Shown: positions 47,195-59,265 of the stretch, one piece after another | Numbering within the stretch: the stretch's first letter is position 1 | Layout: every line of letters starts with the position of its first letter | NCBI GenBank assembly: GCA_963971225.1 | Contig: OZ020267.1 | Span: forward strand, 124,871,568-124,935,567 | Length of the DNA stretch: 64,000 nucleotides | Direction of reading: 5' to 3' | Source of the DNA: Melieria omissa | Lineage: Eukaryota; Arthropoda; Insecta; Diptera; Ulidiidae | The notes under the pieces: model-generated | Seen by the model: only the letters and a program-made list of their open reading frames with translations | Database searches by the model: none | Told to the model about the DNA's origin: nothing | Program-made: the position numbers and the translations under genes

Positions 47195-47701
47195 TTAACG
47201 CTTTCGCCACAGATTTTTAATGGGGAAAGTTAAAATTTAAAATTTTATGTATAAGGTTTCTATGTGGTTGTGTTAGCAACATTCCATAAGAAATTTTTTA
47301 ATTTTTATACTCGAACCCCGTATTTTAGAATGCTTTTCTATGAGAGCAACCACATCGTTTAAACATAAAAGTTTTTACGCGTAACAAAAATATGAATATT
47401 TCTTCATTAACTTCAGTCAAAATTAAAACAAAAAAGTATCTAAATTGAAAGAAAACGTCAATTTAAAAAGTTATCTAATTTTTCTGCTTCTTCTTCCTTT
47501 ACTATGTCAAAATATGGCATTAAAAACAGTGTTTACTTCTCTTCTTCAAACTTTAATATTCAGTTTATTAATTCCGTATTTTTCTTAAAACTTCAAACTA
47601 TTCTGAGGACCAACAACAAATGTATTCTTGAAACCATAGAGGGTTCATGCGAACACAAAGTAGCATGTTGCCATATGGCAACAAAATAGCAAAAGGGTTA
47701 A
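47195..47701. mobile_element. TTAA-flanked piggyBac-like MITE, family A copy 3
   Basis: It starts TTAACGCTTTCG and ends AAAAGGGTTAA (507 bp), in the same orientation as copy 1. It contains the perfect palindrome GTTGCCATATGGCAAC (47667-47682). It is uninterrupted where copy 1 carries the Tc1 element, and so serves as the empty-site reference. Confidence 0.85.
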
Positions 47702-50700
47702 GAAACCCCTCAATAAATACATCAACACACAGCTTAAGTGTCATACAATACTTCTGCTCAACAACAGCTTTCTGTGTGAAAGCCAACTGTGCAAAAATCG
47801 CAGGAACAGCTAATAATGGCTTATGGTCCTCGCAAGATCCACCAGGTTTCCTTACCGCCTTCCAGGAAGTCGCACATCTTAATATTATTATAAACAAAAA
47901 CAAATTCACTATAATATCCACTGTGCTTAAGACCAGCAAAATCTTTGCATTTCCAAATTGCCAGCAATGAAATTAGAATGAATTCGCACAAACCTTTGCA
48001 TACAACATTTATGTATTGAAAACATTTGCTTTGTAAGCCTCAACCATTCAGCTCGGCGCATTTTCGCACTTTCGTTGACGGACCAAATAATACAAAGCAA
48101 GTAAAACAACAAAGAGCTCAGCAGAAAATGAAACCAAAAGCAATGTCTACAGTTACTTAAATGGGCAACTGTCCAAACACGTTGCGTCCACGCGCCGTCA
48201 AGAACGCGCAACCCAAAACGACATAGCAACAGAGGCAGCAATAACGAAACACGACAGCAACACGGCAGCAACATTTTCTTTCATTAAATATTTAAATTGT
48301 AATTGGAAAAGTCAATTAGAAACGGTTGGCGCTGAGCAAACACACAGACAGAGCGAAAGCGAGAACGTAAGAAATCCAAAGCAAAGCAATGACAAAAAAA
48401 CAAACAATGCAGCCAAGCAAACTTGACAATCATTTAAAATCGAGCGGAGAAACTTTAGGCAACAAAAGCCGCAGTGGAGTGAAACGTAATGAATTCGTTG
48501 TTGTTGTTGTTGCATGTGCCTTCGAACTGCATTTGACAGTTTTGGGCTGCTGTCAAATGCAACGGTGCAGCGCCGACAAGTGGAGACACAGCGAAATCGA
48601 TTGAGTGCTGGTAGCCAACAGAACAACGCATCTTAATTGAATTAATCAATGCCATCAATCGGTCGCAACTCAATGCAACAAATTGCGTTGAGTGAATGGT
48701 GCGACGTGGGCAAAAAGTTTTTTAATTACGATCCTCTTACATTAACATTTTGCGTGGTCGACTGGAGAGCACTTGTTGTCATCAGGCCGCGGCTACTGGT
48801 GTTGGCATGCAGACAACAAGTGGGGGGATGAGTGCCTAATGAGAGGCTGTGCAGATGTGTGATCGAGGTGGGCAGATTATTGGAAAATGCAAATGGCAGA
48901 AGGGACGTTTCCTGTGTGTTTTTTGATGGGGCCCAAAGGACTTGATTCAAGTTGTGAGTTGGTCGCTGAGACATTTAAAATTTGAAATGTGCTGCTCGTT
49001 GGTGGAGTAATGAAAGTATTTTTTTTATTTTTTTATTTATATTTTATGTTTCATATATTAATAAAATTAACAAAGAAGTAGAATACACAAAAACTACATT
49101 GCCATATCGCATTAGTTTTCATTAGGCACTAATTGTACTCTGCTAGTGATTTTTCAGTTTCCTTGCAAATCTGTCACTGCTACCAGTCATTACAGCCACA
49201 TGCTCAACAATAGCAACAACAAACTCTGCAAATAACAGCAAAACAAACGCAATTTATGAATGAAATTTCAATTCAACGACAGCGCATGCGCAGAGGCAGC
49301 CACTTGCATTGAAAGCTTTGGTTGAAACAGCATCTGTGGCCGTTCAACTAGGATGCTGCCAAATATCTGCCTACAAAATAGCCTTGCATGCTGTTAGTTG
49401 TTAACAGTTGCCGTGAAGACGTTGTAAAGGACGTGCGAGCTCATAGAAAAGCAGTAAAATTGCATTAAAATATTCAACAAATCAAAAAAAGAATAATTTC
49501 AAAAATGTCCAAATAGAGTGAAGTGAGTGATTTGTAGTTAAAAAAAATTATTAAAAATTTTATTACAATAAAAAAAACCCAATTTCTTGCTGTTTCCCCC
49601 CTTTTATCTGCAAAAATAAATAAAAAATAAAATTAAGAAAAATACTAACAAAATGCAAATATTGTTCACAAGCAAATTTGTAATTAAATTTAATATCAAA
49701 CGACACTGCGCTCAGTTGAAATGCTAAGCAAACACAATTAAATTGTGTCATTCAGTTTGTTTGCCTTTAACACGTCGAAGTTACGCCGTCAAGTGTCCTG
49801 TGAATGTGTGTATGTGTGTGTTTCGGTGAAATGAAAGTGTCTGGTTGCTGCCAACTGCACACAAACACCCTTTCACACACAGTGCCAGTGTTTGCAAAAA
49901 ATATATATAAAAAAATATATATATATATATATCTGTGAATGTAAAAGCTGTTCGAGTGTCAAGCAAGTCAACAAAATCAACAAAACACCCAAGCGTGCAA
50001 AAGGCAGCACAATTCATTTATCACCATCAACATTACAATCAACATAGCTAACACGAACCGCTGCTGGCCGTCAATGCCGCCTCAAATGTTGCCTGCATTT
50101 TCAGCATTCTCAGCATTCGCAGCATAGTCAACACAAACACAGAACAAAAACAACAATAAATGTGCACATATTTACACAAATTCTGTGTGTGTGTATGTGT
50201 GAGTTGAGCTATACAGATAAGCGCCAAAGTTGCGCGCACTAAAAGTGATTCAAAAGAGTTGTGCCAGGCGAGAAAATTCAATAAAAAATGTCAAAGCAAA
50301 AAATGTTAAGATTTACACCAAATTGAAAGGTTTTGTTGTGTATAAGCAAATAAAAGTTGAAACGAAAAATGTGTAAAATGTTGTAAGAAAATTGAAAATT
50401 GTGCGCTGGCTTGCTGGGCGTATGAGTAATGTGCAATTCGTGAGGTAAACAAGTCAACACTGAATGCTGTCGAAATGTGTTCAGAAGCTGATGAATTGTA
50501 AATTGCCTAATCCGTTTAACTTTCACAAAATCTACATGAGAAACTAGTGAAAAGATATGAAAGGATGTTGCAACCCAAGGTTCCTAATGGATTTCTTAAA
50601 TTCAAAGTTTTTTTTATTGTAGTTGCTTTTTTTATCCAATTTAAATAGTTAAAAGCATTTAATCTGTTGTCAAAAAAGTTCTCTTTTCAGTTCAGGAAGC

Positions 50701-50833
50701 AAGCAGTTTAGTATAAAAAACCCTCTAGAGGATCCAGCTAGGCGTATGAGTAATATTGATTTAGACCAACGAGTAAATACAGTAAATATTTGTTGTTTAC
50801 GTTAGTTTTGATGAATTATTATAATTTTAATTT
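47702..50833. other. gene-free stretch, host-like
   Basis: No gene recognised. 48000-48980 and 49780-50280 are less AT-rich, with clusters of overlapping ORFs of 60-115 codons on both strands that lack motifs. Short TG/CA and TA runs are at 49805-49822, 49905-49932 and 50184-50204. Confidence 0.5.
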
Positions 50834-51196
50834 AATTTGATTTTGTTTTATTTTATTTTTTTTATTTTATTTTATTTTACTTTATTTTATTTTATTTTGT
50901 TTTATTTATTTTATTTTATTTATTTTATTTTATTTTATTTTATTTTATTTTATTTTATTTTATTTTATTTTGTTTTATTTTATTTTATTTTATTTTATTT
51001 TATTTTATTTTATTTTATTTTATTTTATTTTATTTTATTTTATTTTATTTTATTTTATTTTATTTTATTTTATTTTATTGTATTCCATTTATTTTATTAT
51101 ATTTTATTTTATTTTATTTTATTTTATTTTATTTTATTTTATTTTATTTTATTTTATTTTACTTTATTTTACTTTGTTTTTTTATTTTATTTTATT
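50834..51196. repeat. TTTTA pentamer array
   Basis: About 360 bp of TTTTA units with occasional single-base changes and skipped bases. The 130-codon Phe/Leu/Tyr ORF across it is an artefact. Confidence 0.95.
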
Positions 51197-53799
51197 CAAA
51201 TTATATTATTGTTTGACTTGTTGAGTTGAAAGTTCAATAGGGTTAGTGAGAAACTAGAAATCTTTAGAATTTGTATATTAGTATTTTGCTGGCCAAGGTT
51301 GTTTTTTCAATTGTTTGTTTTGCTTCTTCCAAACTGTAGTCACGACAGAAGTCTTTGACTAGCAAACTATAATCTTTTAAGGTGTCGTAGGCAGTGCTAC
51401 CAACCACTATGCTAATGCAACTCGGGACTGGGTTCGGCTTCTGTCCAGTATTGTCTATGTTTACGGAAATATTGCAGGTGCTTTCTTTCGCCAAAATTCT
51501 GTTGATGTCTTCAACATGTGTAGCGTTGCTTGAACTGAAATTTAACCAACGATTTGAGTCGGAAATTCTAAACCAACGACAGTCAGATTAACCCTTTCGC
51601 TATTTTAATGCTATTATGGTTCTCAAATTGAAAACCTTTTATTCTAAAATGGAAATGGAGTGTAAAAGGATTCTTAACATTGTGGAATGCCATAAGAATA
51701 TTGACACTGACCGGGTTGCTCTCTTAACGCAGATAGGACAGAACTATTTTGAATTCTATTGAGCGTAGTTGGGAAAGGATTTATGGACTATTTTCCCCAG
51801 CAATTCGAACGTTTGTTCATGCAATGTAGCGAAATTGATTTGGTCTACTTACGTTAACTATATAACCGCATAACTGATCACAAAAACTCGGGCGAGGTCA
51901 CCAAACAACGCACAGGTCTTTGGTTAGTGGATATGCATGCCGAGAAATTCGATTTTACCTTCAATTCCTACTGTCGCCACTGCAGGGATCAGAGTCAGAA
52001 TCAGAAAAGAAACAGTTGTGCACTGTAGCTGCCTTTGGGAAATCCCCTCTTTGCAAATCTGTGTGAACTCTCAAGCATTGAGATTCAAAAAATAGCTTCT
52101 TTCTCATTTTAACTGCATTTTCTTTAGCAGATCCAGTCAGATTTCCTTTCACCACTTTAAGTAACTAACTAAAAACATTTTTAAGAGCATTTTTTTCTTT
52201 AAGACTTAACGCTTTTTATTCCCATCCGAAGCTTTCAGACACTATTTTTAACACCTAAGAACGATACGAAAAGAAAAAAATATTTCTTATTGGTGATATT
52301 GGAGCAAAGTGTACTGTAGCTAAAATTACATTCTCAGAACGCCAGGTGGCTGTTAATATTTAAACAGCCATCTTTATTTTGGGATATGACCTAAAAATGA
52401 AAATCGTGTTGCCGTGTGTCTCGAGATAAAGCAAACAATGTCACCTACACACGCGCACAGTCACCGCCGTCACTGAATCGCGCCGATTCGTCGACAAGCA
52501 CAGCCGATATGCAAAAGTGCCATGCGACAGGTGGCAAAACCTTTTAAGCAGATTAATTTCGTGAAAGTATAACAGTGGAAAATTTCGGCGGCAACAGGGC
52601 CTTTCAACTTAAATCAAGTTATTTACTTTAAATGAAAACATTGCAAGTTGTCAGAGTGCAACTCGAAAAAGCCAAAAGGCAAAAGCGGCAACAACAATTA
52701 GTAAAAGTTGACATTTCAAAGAAGATTTCAGCTGAAAGTTTGACTTCCCCTACAGCACAAAAGTCATTTGTGCAAGTGTGCTTGTGTGTGTGTGTGTGAA
52801 AAGTGCAGTTGACTGTGTGTGTGTTTGTGACAAATTAAGACAGCTTTTGCCTGAAGCAGATTTCACGCTTTCAGCTGCCACAACATTGCAAGCTGTGCCA
52901 AGTTTTGTGAACATTTCAGTTGCTGTTCAGTTTTTTACTAAAAAAAAGTGCATGGGAAGTGCTTCAAAGTAAATACAATGTTTATGATTTTGTACTAAGC
53001 TTTGAGATTTTTCGGAACGTTGCACTTTTCCTGCTAAAAAGTTGAAAAGACTTTGATTCATTTGTACGAAGCTCAACAAAGGAATTTGGCAAAAAAGTGA
53101 ATATTGAATTGACTCTCGAATGGGTTTAGAATTTAAATATCTGCTCAACATTAAAATTAAATATTTTCAAGGAAACCCATTTACTGTATTAAAGTGTCAG
53201 TAATGTAATGCAACAAAAATCATAAAACTTGAAAACACAAAAACAAATCGGTACACTCGCAAAATTTAGGGCCAAATATAGTCAAATTGCGTTTTTGGTT
53301 TATTTCTCGGATTTTCTCTCGGAATCTCAGAAATTTTTAAAGGTACTTTGGAATTTCACAAATTTTAATAATATTTTAAAAACTTATTTAAAAAATTTAA
53401 CACAATATAGAATGCCAATATGGGTATCACATGAAACAAACTTGACCTTGAATTTAAAAACTTTAATTTTTTGGTGCGCAAGGACAAAAATAAATTGAAA
53501 ATTTCCATTTATTTTTAAATGTCCATAAAAAATTTCAAAATTTTTTTTTTAATATGTCTTAAAGTTTAATATCTACACTACACTACACTACACTATCAAC
53601 TTGAATTTCGTTCTTAGAATGTTATTAGTTTAAGATACAAAAACTTGATGACTGTAGTAAATTTTTTATTATTTTTTACCAGTTCAAGTAACCATTTTTC
53701 ACATTTATCTTCGACTACCCAATTTACTTCCGTCTTCCTTTGGCGCATCTGATCGGTTGCCCACAGCTATCATATTTCAAAGATGCTACAATACTTCTC
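51197..53799. other. gene-free stretch with a single TTAA element end
   Basis: At 51588 the text TTAACCCTTTCGCTATTTT matches the hairpin-side terminus of MITE family A for about 19 bases and then diverges, so it is a probable solo end or very degraded copy. 52440-52960 looks like ordinary host DNA with TG runs (52783-52820). 53573-53594 is a short CTACA run. No gene recognised. Confidence 0.5.
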
Positions 53800-53975
53800 T
53801 CTATAATACAAAAAATCTATTAGAGACAAGCTCCACAGCCTTTTGGACAGCAAACACCTCGTCTTGAAAAGTGCTTCAGTGTTTTGGCAACCGGAAGGGT
53901 TGCTCGATATCCGGTTCCGCGTTGAAAATCCCTACTTTAACTCCCACCGTCATTTTGCAGCCGTCCATGTAAATA
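53800..53975 (-). pseudogene. LINE RNase H domain relic
   Basis: The minus strand reads YMDGCKMTVGVKVGIFNAEP, then DIEQPFRLPKH, one stop, and STFQDEVFAVQKAVELVSNR. The T/M-DG start, the S-x-FQ-x-E block and the following helix match the RNase H domain found in I/LOA-type LINE ORF2 proteins, with the first two catalytic acids recognisable. Upstream on the same strand (to about 54130) a weak LCRSKSSAQLG-like block could be the preceding linker. The C-terminal LINE relic at 17745 could belong to a related element. Confidence 0.7.
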
Positions 53976-53989
53976 CTGAGGGACCTGCG

Positions 53990-55255
53990 CCTAGGTTCCA
54001 TGTCCTCTTCTTTTTTCAAGATTTAGCAGCGGGATCTTCTAGTCCGAGCTGTGCACTGCTCTTTGACCTACAGAGCTATGCCTGAAGGACCTGGATCTGA
54101 ACATTCTTGTAGTTCTTAACCTATTCGCAGATTTAGCTGCCAGGCATTCCACATAGAAGTTCATGAATACAAGCTAAGGGATCACGTAGGAGTGGTTAAA
54201 AAAAGGTAATACATAGAAGAACTCTATAAGCCAATTTTTCACATAAACCCGATTTTATGGAATATGGAAAATCATACTTTCTGACTCTCGTATAAATTTA
54301 GAAAAAATTTCATTAAAAAAAATCTTAAAAATTTAGAAATTAAAAAACCTAAAATTCCTATAAACTCTTGCCTGAAAATTTTCCCAAACTAAAAATTTCC
54401 AGCTTACGTTCGATTGCACTTAAACCATCACTCATATCATTCATATTCTGCTGCCAATGGCAATCATGCAACAATATGATACGAGTAACAACACAACAAC
54501 AATAAGCGCAATGATAATATTTACACAAGTAATGGTAGCAAAGGCAGTGGACAACAACAATGCTAACAAGGCAAACCAGATGCAAGAATCACGAAAGCCT
54601 TTTCACTACGTTTACATATGCTTACAGCCATACATTCACACACACACACAAACACATATACACATGCACATTCAAGCACAACACATAAGCAAATATGGCA
54701 GCAATGCAAGTGCTGCCTCAAGGCGAACAGTTGCAACAGCCACACGCCACCAATGCGGCCAATGCAGAGCAGCACTCGGTGCGCCTTTAAAACTGCTGCA
54801 ACAACGACACACAGCCGAAGCAGCAGACAATTGTTTGCAGCACATGTCAGTGCAACTGGCGGAATAACAAAATGAAATATATATAAAAATAAATAAATAA
54901 AAATATTTTGCTTTATTTAAGGCAGTTTACCGAGCTACGAAGCGATATCAAACAGCAAAGTGAGAAATTTCAGATGTTCGATGCACAGAAATAAATTTGC
55001 AGTATTCTAAAGGGAGTCACAAAAGAAGTATGCAAGCTGAAGTACTAAATAGGTTTTTTGAAATCTTAAGTTGATATTTGTTTATGAATCAAAAGAATGA
55101 AATAGAATCTAAAACTCCCCAATATTGGTTTAGTTACAAAAATGGAGGAAATGTTTGTAGGATGGACAAATGCCACCTTGCTTTGCTTACATGTAACTGG
55201 CAGGGACGGAACAAGAACAGAAAAGACGGACTGGAGAAAGAGTGAGCTAAGCTAA
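53990..55255. other. gene-free stretch
   Basis: 54450-54870 holds a 136-codon plus-strand ORF that is Asn/Thr/Ala/His-rich and crosses a CA repeat (54636-54665). It has no recognisable domain and is overlapped by other frames, so it is not called a gene. Confidence 0.5.
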
Positions 55256-55258
55256 CAG

Positions 55259-55300
55259 CAGTGGCGGATTCAGGGGGTTTCAACCCCAAAGCCCCCGAAA
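55259..55300. mobile_element. single hAT-like terminus
   Basis: CAGTGGCGGATTCAGGGGG followed by alternating C and G runs resembles the CAGTGGCG termini of the hAT element at 19313. No partner end or duplication was found, so this is probably a remnant. Confidence 0.4.
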
Positions 55301-55609
55301 TTATAGGGTCGACAATAAAACACATACAAATTAAAAGGCAGCTTTGAAATTCACAATTGTTAAATTCATAAATTCAATTTTAGCGGTATTTAATTTGAGC
55401 TAAAGAAGTAAAGAGCCTAGTTACATGCATTGGGTTAACAAGAATATAATTTCCTTTTTCACAAATAGATGGGTTGATAATGGTTTTGAAGGACTTTCGT
55501 GATTTTTCGACTTTGAAATTTAATAGCTGTTACTTCTTTTTCACTTCTTACTTACTTTAGAAGCAAGTGAAGCGTAATTTTCCTTCCAGGTGTTCAGTGT
55601 GTTTTTGAA

Positions 55610-55858
55610 ATGCAGTGCAGAAACGAAAATTTTTAGCATATTTTACTCTTTTATTTGCATAAAGGCGACAAGAAAACCGCTGAGTCTCACAAAGAGATAT
55701 GTTAAGTTTATGATGTTGATTGCCTAACAAAACGCACGTGGCAGAAGAATTGGTTTGAAGAATTTCGCTACGATGAGTTTTCAGTCCAAGATGACCTACG
55801 CTCTGGTCGATCTACCGCAGTTGATGACAGCCGACTCAAAGTCCGAGTCGATTTTAAT
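55610..55858 (+). pseudogene. mariner transposase, N-terminal part (5' half of a split copy)
   Basis: From the ATG at 55610 one frame, with two internal stops, reads MQCRNENF, HILLFYLHKGDKKTAESHKE, then RTWQKNWFEEFRYDEFSVQD and DLRSGRSTAVDDSRLKV. This is the N-terminal DNA-binding domain of a mariner transposase, ending with the RSGRP-VD motif. The rest of a mariner transposase in the same orientation resumes at about 61380, beyond the tetramer arrays and the LINE. I infer one original copy later split by about 5.5 kb of repeats. Confidence 0.8.
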
Positions 55859-55918
55859 AATTTAAGTGTGCGATTGGAGAAAGAAAAAGTAGTCACACAG
55901 TGATCTTTGGCTCTTATA

Positions 55919-56412
55919 TTTTTATGAATTAATGAATAAATAAATGAGTGAATGAATAAATGAATGCATGTATGAATGAACGAATGAGTGACTGAATGAA
56001 TGATTGAATGTATGAATGATCGAATGAAATAATGAATAAATGAATGAATAAATAAAATAATGAATAAATGAATGAATAAAAAAATGAATGAATGAAGAAA
56101 TTAATGAATGAATGTAAGAATGAAGAAATGAATGAATGAACGAATGAATGAATGAGTGAATGAATGAATAAGTGAATAAATATGAAAAAATTAATAAATT
56201 AGTGAATAAATTAATGATTGAATGAACGAATGAATGAATGAAATAATGAATAATTGAATGAATAAATAAATAAATGAATGAATAAATGAATAAATTAATG
56301 AAGTAATGAATAAATGAACGAATAAATGAATAAAAAAAATGAATGAATGAAGAAATGAAGAAATTAATGAATAAATTTAGGAATGAAGACATGAATGAAT
56401 AAACGAATGAAT

Positions 56413-56416
<4 letters not shown>
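55919..56416. repeat. GAAT tetramer array, left arm
   Basis: About 500 bp of GAAT units with many GAAA, GAGT and GAAC variants and occasional slips. It continues on the other side of the LINE at 60635. The last 12 bases, GAATGAATAAAT (56405-56416), are repeated at 60635-60646. The minus-strand Phe/Ile/His/Ser ORF is an artefact. Confidence 0.95.
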
Positions 56417-56450
<34 letters not shown>

Positions 56451-56613
56451 TTTCATAAGAATGTTACAGTAGTATTAACATTACAGTACATTCTTCATGA
56501 TTTTCAACAATGTACCTAGCATTAAGTATATACATAGCTAACAAACATTTTGCATTTAAAGGTTAATATTAAAAAATTGAAATACAACGGAGTTAATACA
56601 CCGTCGTGGCATT

Positions 56614-59265
56614 CTAACTATCCATTAAATCAGATGGTACTGTGCGTTTTAGTCTACGCACTGCAGATGAGGCATCAGAAAGCCTGGCCATTTCGGTATT
56701 GACGTGTTTTTGTATCCTAACTTTGTGGGATAAAGCACATCTTTTGATGACAGCTTCCACTGTTTCGATGCCAAGATCACGGTGTAGATCATCGTTACGG
56801 ACATACCAAGGTGCATTGACAGCACATCTTAGTACTTTATTTTGGAATGTTTGAATTGAGTTAACATTTGTTTTTTTGGCACAACCCCACAACTGCGCTC
56901 CATACGTCCACACTGGTCTCAGGACTTGTTTATAAATCATTAATTTATTGTGTGTAGACAGTACCGAATGTCTGCCTACCAGCCATTGTATGCTACGAAA
57001 TTTTAGATTAAGTGCTTGTATTTTCTTTTTGACGTGCTCTTTCCAACGCAGTTTCGCGTCCAGCGTCATGCCCAAGTATTTGGCTGTGTTTGCGTGAGGT
57101 ATCATAGATGTACCTATACATAACTGGTGATGCGTAGACGTCTTTAACGCAAAGTCAACGTGTGTTGATTTTGCCCCATTCAGCTCAAGACGCCATTGTT
57201 GTGTCCAAGCATGGAATTTATTGATTGCGTTCTGCAATGTGTTCGCAGCCATTGCTGCTGTATCGCCTGTGACTAATAGCGCGGTGTCATCTGCGAAAGT
57301 CGCAATCGTACAATTGTCCATGGGTGGGACATCGTTGGTGTATAGTACATATAGCAAAGGTCCCAATACGCTGCCTTGGGGGACACCAGCTTCTATACGC
57401 CGTAGACTGGAGTAACAATCTTCTTGTTTGATCCGGAAGAATCTTTCAGACAGGTATGATTGCAGAAAGTCGCAAAATTGTTCTGGCAATTGGTTTCGTA
57501 ACTTATGGATAAGTCCTTTGTGCCAAACTTTATCAAAAGCCTTAGAAATGTCAAGAAATACTGCAGAACAAATCTTGTTTTCGTCAAACGAGTTTTCAAT
57601 GATATTGGTGATACGGTGCACTTGATCGATAGTAGAGTGCGCCTTCCTAAAACCGAATTGATGGGCAGGAATTAGGGCTTGTTCCTCCACTATTCTCATG
57701 AGTCTTGCATAGAAGAGTTTTTCCAAGATCTTCGACATTGTTGGAAGAAGAGATATTGGTCTGTATGAAGAGATTTCATGCGCAATTTTGTCTGGCTTGC
57801 AAATCATTAATACCTCCGCCACTTTCCATGCACGAGGAACATACTTTAGTGCGAAGCACGAGTTTACTATGCGCCTTAGTTGTAGTATGCTGTGATATGG
57901 AAGATTTTTTAAGATTTCAGCAGTAATTAAATCAAATCCCGAAGATTTTTTGAGTTTTAAGTCCTTAATTATATTTTTCACCTCCGCTACAGTTGTAGGT
58001 TGAATTTCGAGAGTTTTACTGCAATTATTTTCCGAAAAGGCAATGTCATCTTGTTCCGTATTAGAAAAGACATTTTCAAGATGTTGCGCGAACGCTTCTG
58101 CTTTCTGTTGGTTGGTTTTTGCCCAGCTATTACTCAGCTTTAATGGTGAAGCTTGGATGATCGGACGCTTGAAATTTTTCCCGGCCTTCCACAGGGAGTA
58201 ATCTGTACTTTTGTCGTATGTTAAGCTACTTATGTATTTCTTAAAAGTTGCATTATTTAAGGCTCGTATTTCATGTGTTATAGCTTTACTTAGCTTGTTT
58301 AATTTGGTTTTTATTTCAGGGCAGCGAGTCTGTTGCCATTGGCGTCGCAGTCTGCGTTTTTGTTTCAGTGATTCTTTGATTTCGCGTGGGAAATTGTGCC
58401 CAGGCAGAGTCTTTTTCATAGGAGGTGTGCTATTCCATGCTGCTGTTTGAATGGATTCAATGAATAACCATAGTTGGTGTTCAAGCTCCTCAACGTCGTT
58501 GATTTGCGGACAGTTGTATTTTAAAAGTAAAGTTTTAAACAGCTGCCAGTTAGTCAGTTTGTTTGTTAGGTATGGTGACGGATCTTTCTTTATTAACTGC
58601 TTACTTATAGTCAAGCAAATGGGTGAGTGATCTGAGTTTAGATCAAAGCTTTCCTCAATTTGCATGTAGTGCTTAGTAATTTTCCTGGTGATGAAGAAGT
58701 CGATCAAGTCCGGAGATTTTGCGAGGTCAGTAGGCCAATAAGTAGGTTTGCCAGTAGACATTACTTCACAGTTGCCAGAGCGTATTGCCTGCAACAACTC
58801 TCTGCCTTTCGGTGTGATCAGGCGTGAACCCCAGTAAGTGTGCTTGGCGTTGAAATCACCGCCAATAATGAATTTTTCTCCAAAATTGTCGAAAAAGCTT
58901 TTGTACTGTGCACTTTTAATTGCATGCCTAGGTGGGCTGTATAAAGAAACAATTGCAATTTTGGACTTATCAGTCTCCACCAAAACTGATGAGGCTTGAA
59001 ATTCTTCTGAAGAAACATTTGGACCTTCACAATGCTTGATGTGTTTTCTAATGATGACTGCACTACCTCCTCTTGCACAATTGCTTGGATGTATAGCACT
59101 GTAGAGCTCATAGTTTTTAAATTTAATATGAGATTCATTAGTAAAATGAGTTTCAGAGATAAGGCAAATATCAATTTTTTGTGTATTTAGGATTAATTCC
59201 AATGATTCATGATGCTTAATGAGCCCATTAGAATTCCAACAAAGTATCGTTAGCGAATTATTCAT
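56614..59265 (-). CDS. LINE ORF2: endonuclease and reverse transcriptase
   Basis: This 883-residue protein nicks target DNA and reverse-transcribes the element RNA at the nick. The apurinic-type endonuclease spans about residues 5-220 and has its active-site residues: N11, E38 in SETHF, D137 and N139 in GGDFN, and D212-H213 in SDHSPI. The reverse transcriptase spans about 430-740, with D572 in FLDISKAFDKVW, PQGSVLGPLL at 629-638, the catalytic FADD at 657-660, and YLGMTLD at 730-736. A C-terminal region of about 140 residues follows without an RNase H domain. The length is usual for Jockey-clade ORF2. The start overlaps the ORF1 stop by 8 nt, which supports translation by reinitiation. No frameshift or stop is present, so all catalytic residues are intact. 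Confidence 0.96.
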   Translation of the reverse strand: MNNSLTILCWNSNGLIKHHESLELILNTQKIDICLISETHFTNESHIKFKNYELYSAIHPSNCARGGSAVIIRKHIKHCEGPNVSSEEFQASSVLVETDKSKIAIVSLYSPPRHAIKSAQYKSFFDNFGEKFIIGGDFNAKHTYWGSRLITPKGRELLQAIRSGNCEVMSTGKPTYWPTDLAKSPDLIDFFITRKITKHYMQIEESFDLNSDHSPICLTISKQLIKKDPSPYLTNKLTNWQLFKTLLLKYNCPQINDVEELEHQLWLFIESIQTAAWNSTPPMKKTLPGHNFPREIKESLKQKRRLRRQWQQTRCPEIKTKLNKLSKAITHEIRALNNATFKKYISSLTYDKSTDYSLWKAGKNFKRPIIQASPLKLSNSWAKTNQQKAEAFAQHLENVFSNTEQDDIAFSENNCSKTLEIQPTTVAEVKNIIKDLKLKKSSGFDLITAEILKNLPYHSILQLRRIVNSCFALKYVPRAWKVAEVLMICKPDKIAHEISSYRPISLLPTMSKILEKLFYARLMRIVEEQALIPAHQFGFRKAHSTIDQVHRITNIIENSFDENKICSAVFLDISKAFDKVWHKGLIHKLRNQLPEQFCDFLQSYLSERFFRIKQEDCYSSLRRIEAGVPQGSVLGPLLYVLYTNDVPPMDNCTIATFADDTALLVTGDTAAMAANTLQNAINKFHAWTQQWRLELNGAKSTHVDFALKTSTHHQLCIGTSMIPHANTAKYLGMTLDAKLRWKEHVKKKIQALNLKFRSIQWLVGRHSVLSTHNKLMIYKQVLRPVWTYGAQLWGCAKKTNVNSIQTFQNKVLRCAVNAPWYVRNDDLHRDLGIETVEAVIKRCALSHKVRIQKHVNTEMARLSDASSAVRRLKRTVPSDLMDS

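Noticed and set aside
50837..51229. 130-codon Phe/Leu/Tyr ORF
   Set aside because: Translation of the TTTTA pentamer array.
54457..54867. 136-codon plus-strand ORF as a host gene
   Set aside because: Low-complexity composition, runs through a CA repeat, overlapped by other frames, no domain or splice context.
55922..56392. 156-codon Phe/Ile/His/Ser ORF (and similar at 60627-61227)
   Set aside because: Minus-strand reading of the GAAT tetramer arrays, not a protein gene.
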